Assembly: GCA_029986195.1 (NCBI GenBank)
Contig: DALTYF010000045.1
Location: 1 to 6,994 of the forward strand
From: Methanocorpusculum sp.
GTDB taxonomy: Archaea > Halobacteriota > Methanomicrobia > Methanomicrobiales > Methanocorpusculaceae
DNA length: 6,994 nucleotides
Direction of reading: 5' to 3'
The translations under genes were made by a program, and so were the position numbers. The notes beneath the pieces are model-generated. The model made no database searches. It saw only the letters and a list, made by a program, of their open reading frames with translations, and was not told the DNA's origin. This document shows positions 5,987 to 6,994 of the stretch, in pieces (position 1 is the stretch's first letter; the number at the start of each line of letters is the position of its first letter).

Positions 5987-6019
5987 AAAAAATTCGTGAT
6001 AGATGAGATTATCTCATCT
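5987..6019 (-). promoter_or_regulatory. Stop-codon hairpin plus T6 tract between tuf and rps10, possible attenuator
   Basis: AGATGAGAT (6001-6009) and its complement ATCTCATCT (6011-6019) flank base 6010. As RNA this gives an 8-bp stem with a three-base loop that is exactly the tuf stop codon UAA. On the minus strand it is followed by CACGAA and then T6 (5987-5992). This resembles a weak terminator inside an operon, able to set the ratio of tuf to rps10 transcripts. Ribosomes terminating on UAA would keep the stem open. The structure is seen in sequence; the function is inferred. Confidence 0.5.
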
Positions 6020-6994
6020 GCTTTGGTTTGACGTTCAGAACGAGACCTGCTGCAACGGTCATACCCATATCACGGACTGCGAAACGTCCGAGCTGCGGGA
6101 GTTCCTTTGCTTTCTCGATAACGAGCGGGCGGGTCGGCTGGATGGTGCAGATTGCTGCATCGCCGGCCTTGAGGAATGCCGGGTTCTCTTCCTTTACCTG
6201 GCCGGAGCGCGGGTCGAGTTTCTTGTCAAGGGAGATGAACATACAGGCGGTCTGGGAGGTGTGGCAGTGGAACACCGGGGTGTATCCGACGGAAAGGACG
6301 GACGGGTGCTGCAGGACAACGATCTGTGCCTGGAATTCCTCGGCAACGGTCGGCGGGTTCTCAACCGGACCACAGACATCGCCACGGCGGACGTCGTTCT
6401 TTGCGATACCACGGACGTTGAAACCAACGTTGTCACCCGGCAGTGCCTGCGGGATTTCTTCATGGTGCATTTCAATGGATTTAACCTCACCCTCAACGTT
6501 TGCCGGCATGAAGGAGACCTTCATTCCTTTCTTCATGACACCGGTCTCGACACGTCCTACTGGGACGGTTCCGATACCGGAGATGGTGTACACATCCTGA
6601 ATCGGGAGTCTGAGCGGCTTGTCGGTCGGCATGTCCGGCTGCTTGAACAGGTCAAGTGCCTCAAGAAGAACAGGGCCCTTGTACCATGACATGTTTGAGG
6701 ACAGAGTCTTGATGTTGTCACCGGCAAATGCACTGATTGGGATGAACGGCGTCTCGGCCGGCTTGAATCCGACGGATGCAATGAGCTTGGACATCTTGTC
6801 CTTTGCTTCGTTGTACTTCTCTTCGGAGTACTGGACGGCGTCCATCTTGTTGATTGCAACGATGATCTGGTTGATACCAAGAGTCTTGGACAGGAAAACG
6901 TGTTCCTTGGTCTGCTCCATCGGGCCTTCGGTTCCGGAGACGACGATGATTGCTGCATCAGCCTGGGATGCACCGGTGATCATGTTCTTGACGA
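6009..6994 (-). CDS. tuf: Translation elongation factor 1-alpha (EF-Tu), N-terminally cut by the window
   Basis: GTPase that delivers aminoacyl-tRNA to the ribosomal A site in the cytoplasm. The visible part is about three quarters of a protein of usually some 425 residues. It begins within the G domain at [18 protein letters not shown], just after where the DTPGHRDF (G3) motif would be, so the P-loop and G3 lie outside. Visible are the G4 motif INKMD and the G5-region [10 protein letters not shown]. Next come domain 2 ([26 protein letters not shown]) and domain 3 ([11 protein letters not shown] to the C-terminal NVKPKQMR), all archaeal in type. There is no intein or frameshift in the visible part. 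The stop TAA at 6009-6011 lies in a hairpin loop. It is followed by rps10, as in most archaeal str operons, and the promoter is outside the window. Confidence 0.98.
   Translation of the reverse strand, partial: VKNMITGASQADAAIIVVSGTEGPMEQTKEHVFLSKTLGINQIIVAINKMDAVQYSEEKYNEAKDKMSKLIASVGFKPAETPFIPISAFAGDNIKTLSSNMSWYKGPVLLEALDLFKQPDMPTDKPLRLPIQDVYTISGIGTVPVGRVETGVMKKGMKVSFMPANVEGEVKSIEMHHEEIPQALPGDNVGFNVRGIAKNDVRRGDVCGPVENPPTVAEEFQAQIVVLQHPSVLSVGYTPVFHCHTSQTACMFISLDKKLDPRSGQVKEENPAFLKAGDAAICTIQPTRPLVIEKAKELPQLGRFAVRDMGMTVAAGLVLNVKPKQMR

Noticed and set aside
5533..6006. Plus-strand open frame over the rps10 region
   Set aside because: It is antisense to the certain rps10 gene and to the start of the GT-C gene, with no Shine-Dalgarno site or recognisable domain.
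6003..6689. Long plus-strand open frame of 228 codons opposite tuf
   Set aside because: It mirrors the highly biased codon use of tuf on the minus strand; the protein has no recognisable motif.

Overview
The window reads as the chromosome of a euryarchaeal methanogen, most likely a member of the Methanomicrobiales such as a Methanocorpusculum relative. The lineage is an inference from several signs: an archaeal-type EF-1alpha followed by an archaeal-length ribosomal protein S10, archaeal TATA-box promoters, Shine-Dalgarno sites matching GGAGGTGATC, oligo-T 3' ends, a GT-C membrane protein of the TIGR03663 (Agl23) type, and CBS-ParB-like fusions. Genes are closely spaced, with no mobile element, CRISPR array, tRNA or rRNA visible and no gene-free stretch above 300 bases.

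Layout: (1) 1-415, +: the C-terminal part of a TPR-repeat protein entering from upstream, whose first repeat is broken by an apparent 29-nt deletion and frameshift. (2) 473-1162, -: a single-pass membrane protein with a divergent FKBP-like exported domain and seven N-glycosylation sequons, converging on the TPR gene over a two-sided oligo-T region. (3) 1231-1800, +: a small heat shock protein (Hsp20) gene with a palindromic TATA box directly abutting a perfect 29-bp palindrome that would cover the transcription start, an apparent heat-shock operator. (4) 1925-3466, +: a 513-aa protein made of two tandem copies of a CBS-CBS-ParB-like unit. (5) 3570-3792, +: a small unknown helical protein whose two halves lie in different frames. 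(6) 3793-3968: a non-coding stretch with competing inverted repeats, ending in a 35-bp perfect palindrome that terminates the next gene. (7) 6994-3969, -: the 3' end of the archaeal str operon, tuf then rps10, followed closely by the GT-C membrane protein.

The strongest leads are the hsp20 operator, the placement of a glycosylation-type membrane protein in a translation operon together with a hairpin whose loop is the tuf stop codon, the internally duplicated CBS-ParB protein, and two genes with apparent frameshifts. The frameshifts may be real decay or sequence errors. I see no clearly new defence or mobile system. Known families account for most of the window, and the new information is mainly in regulatory DNA and gene architecture.
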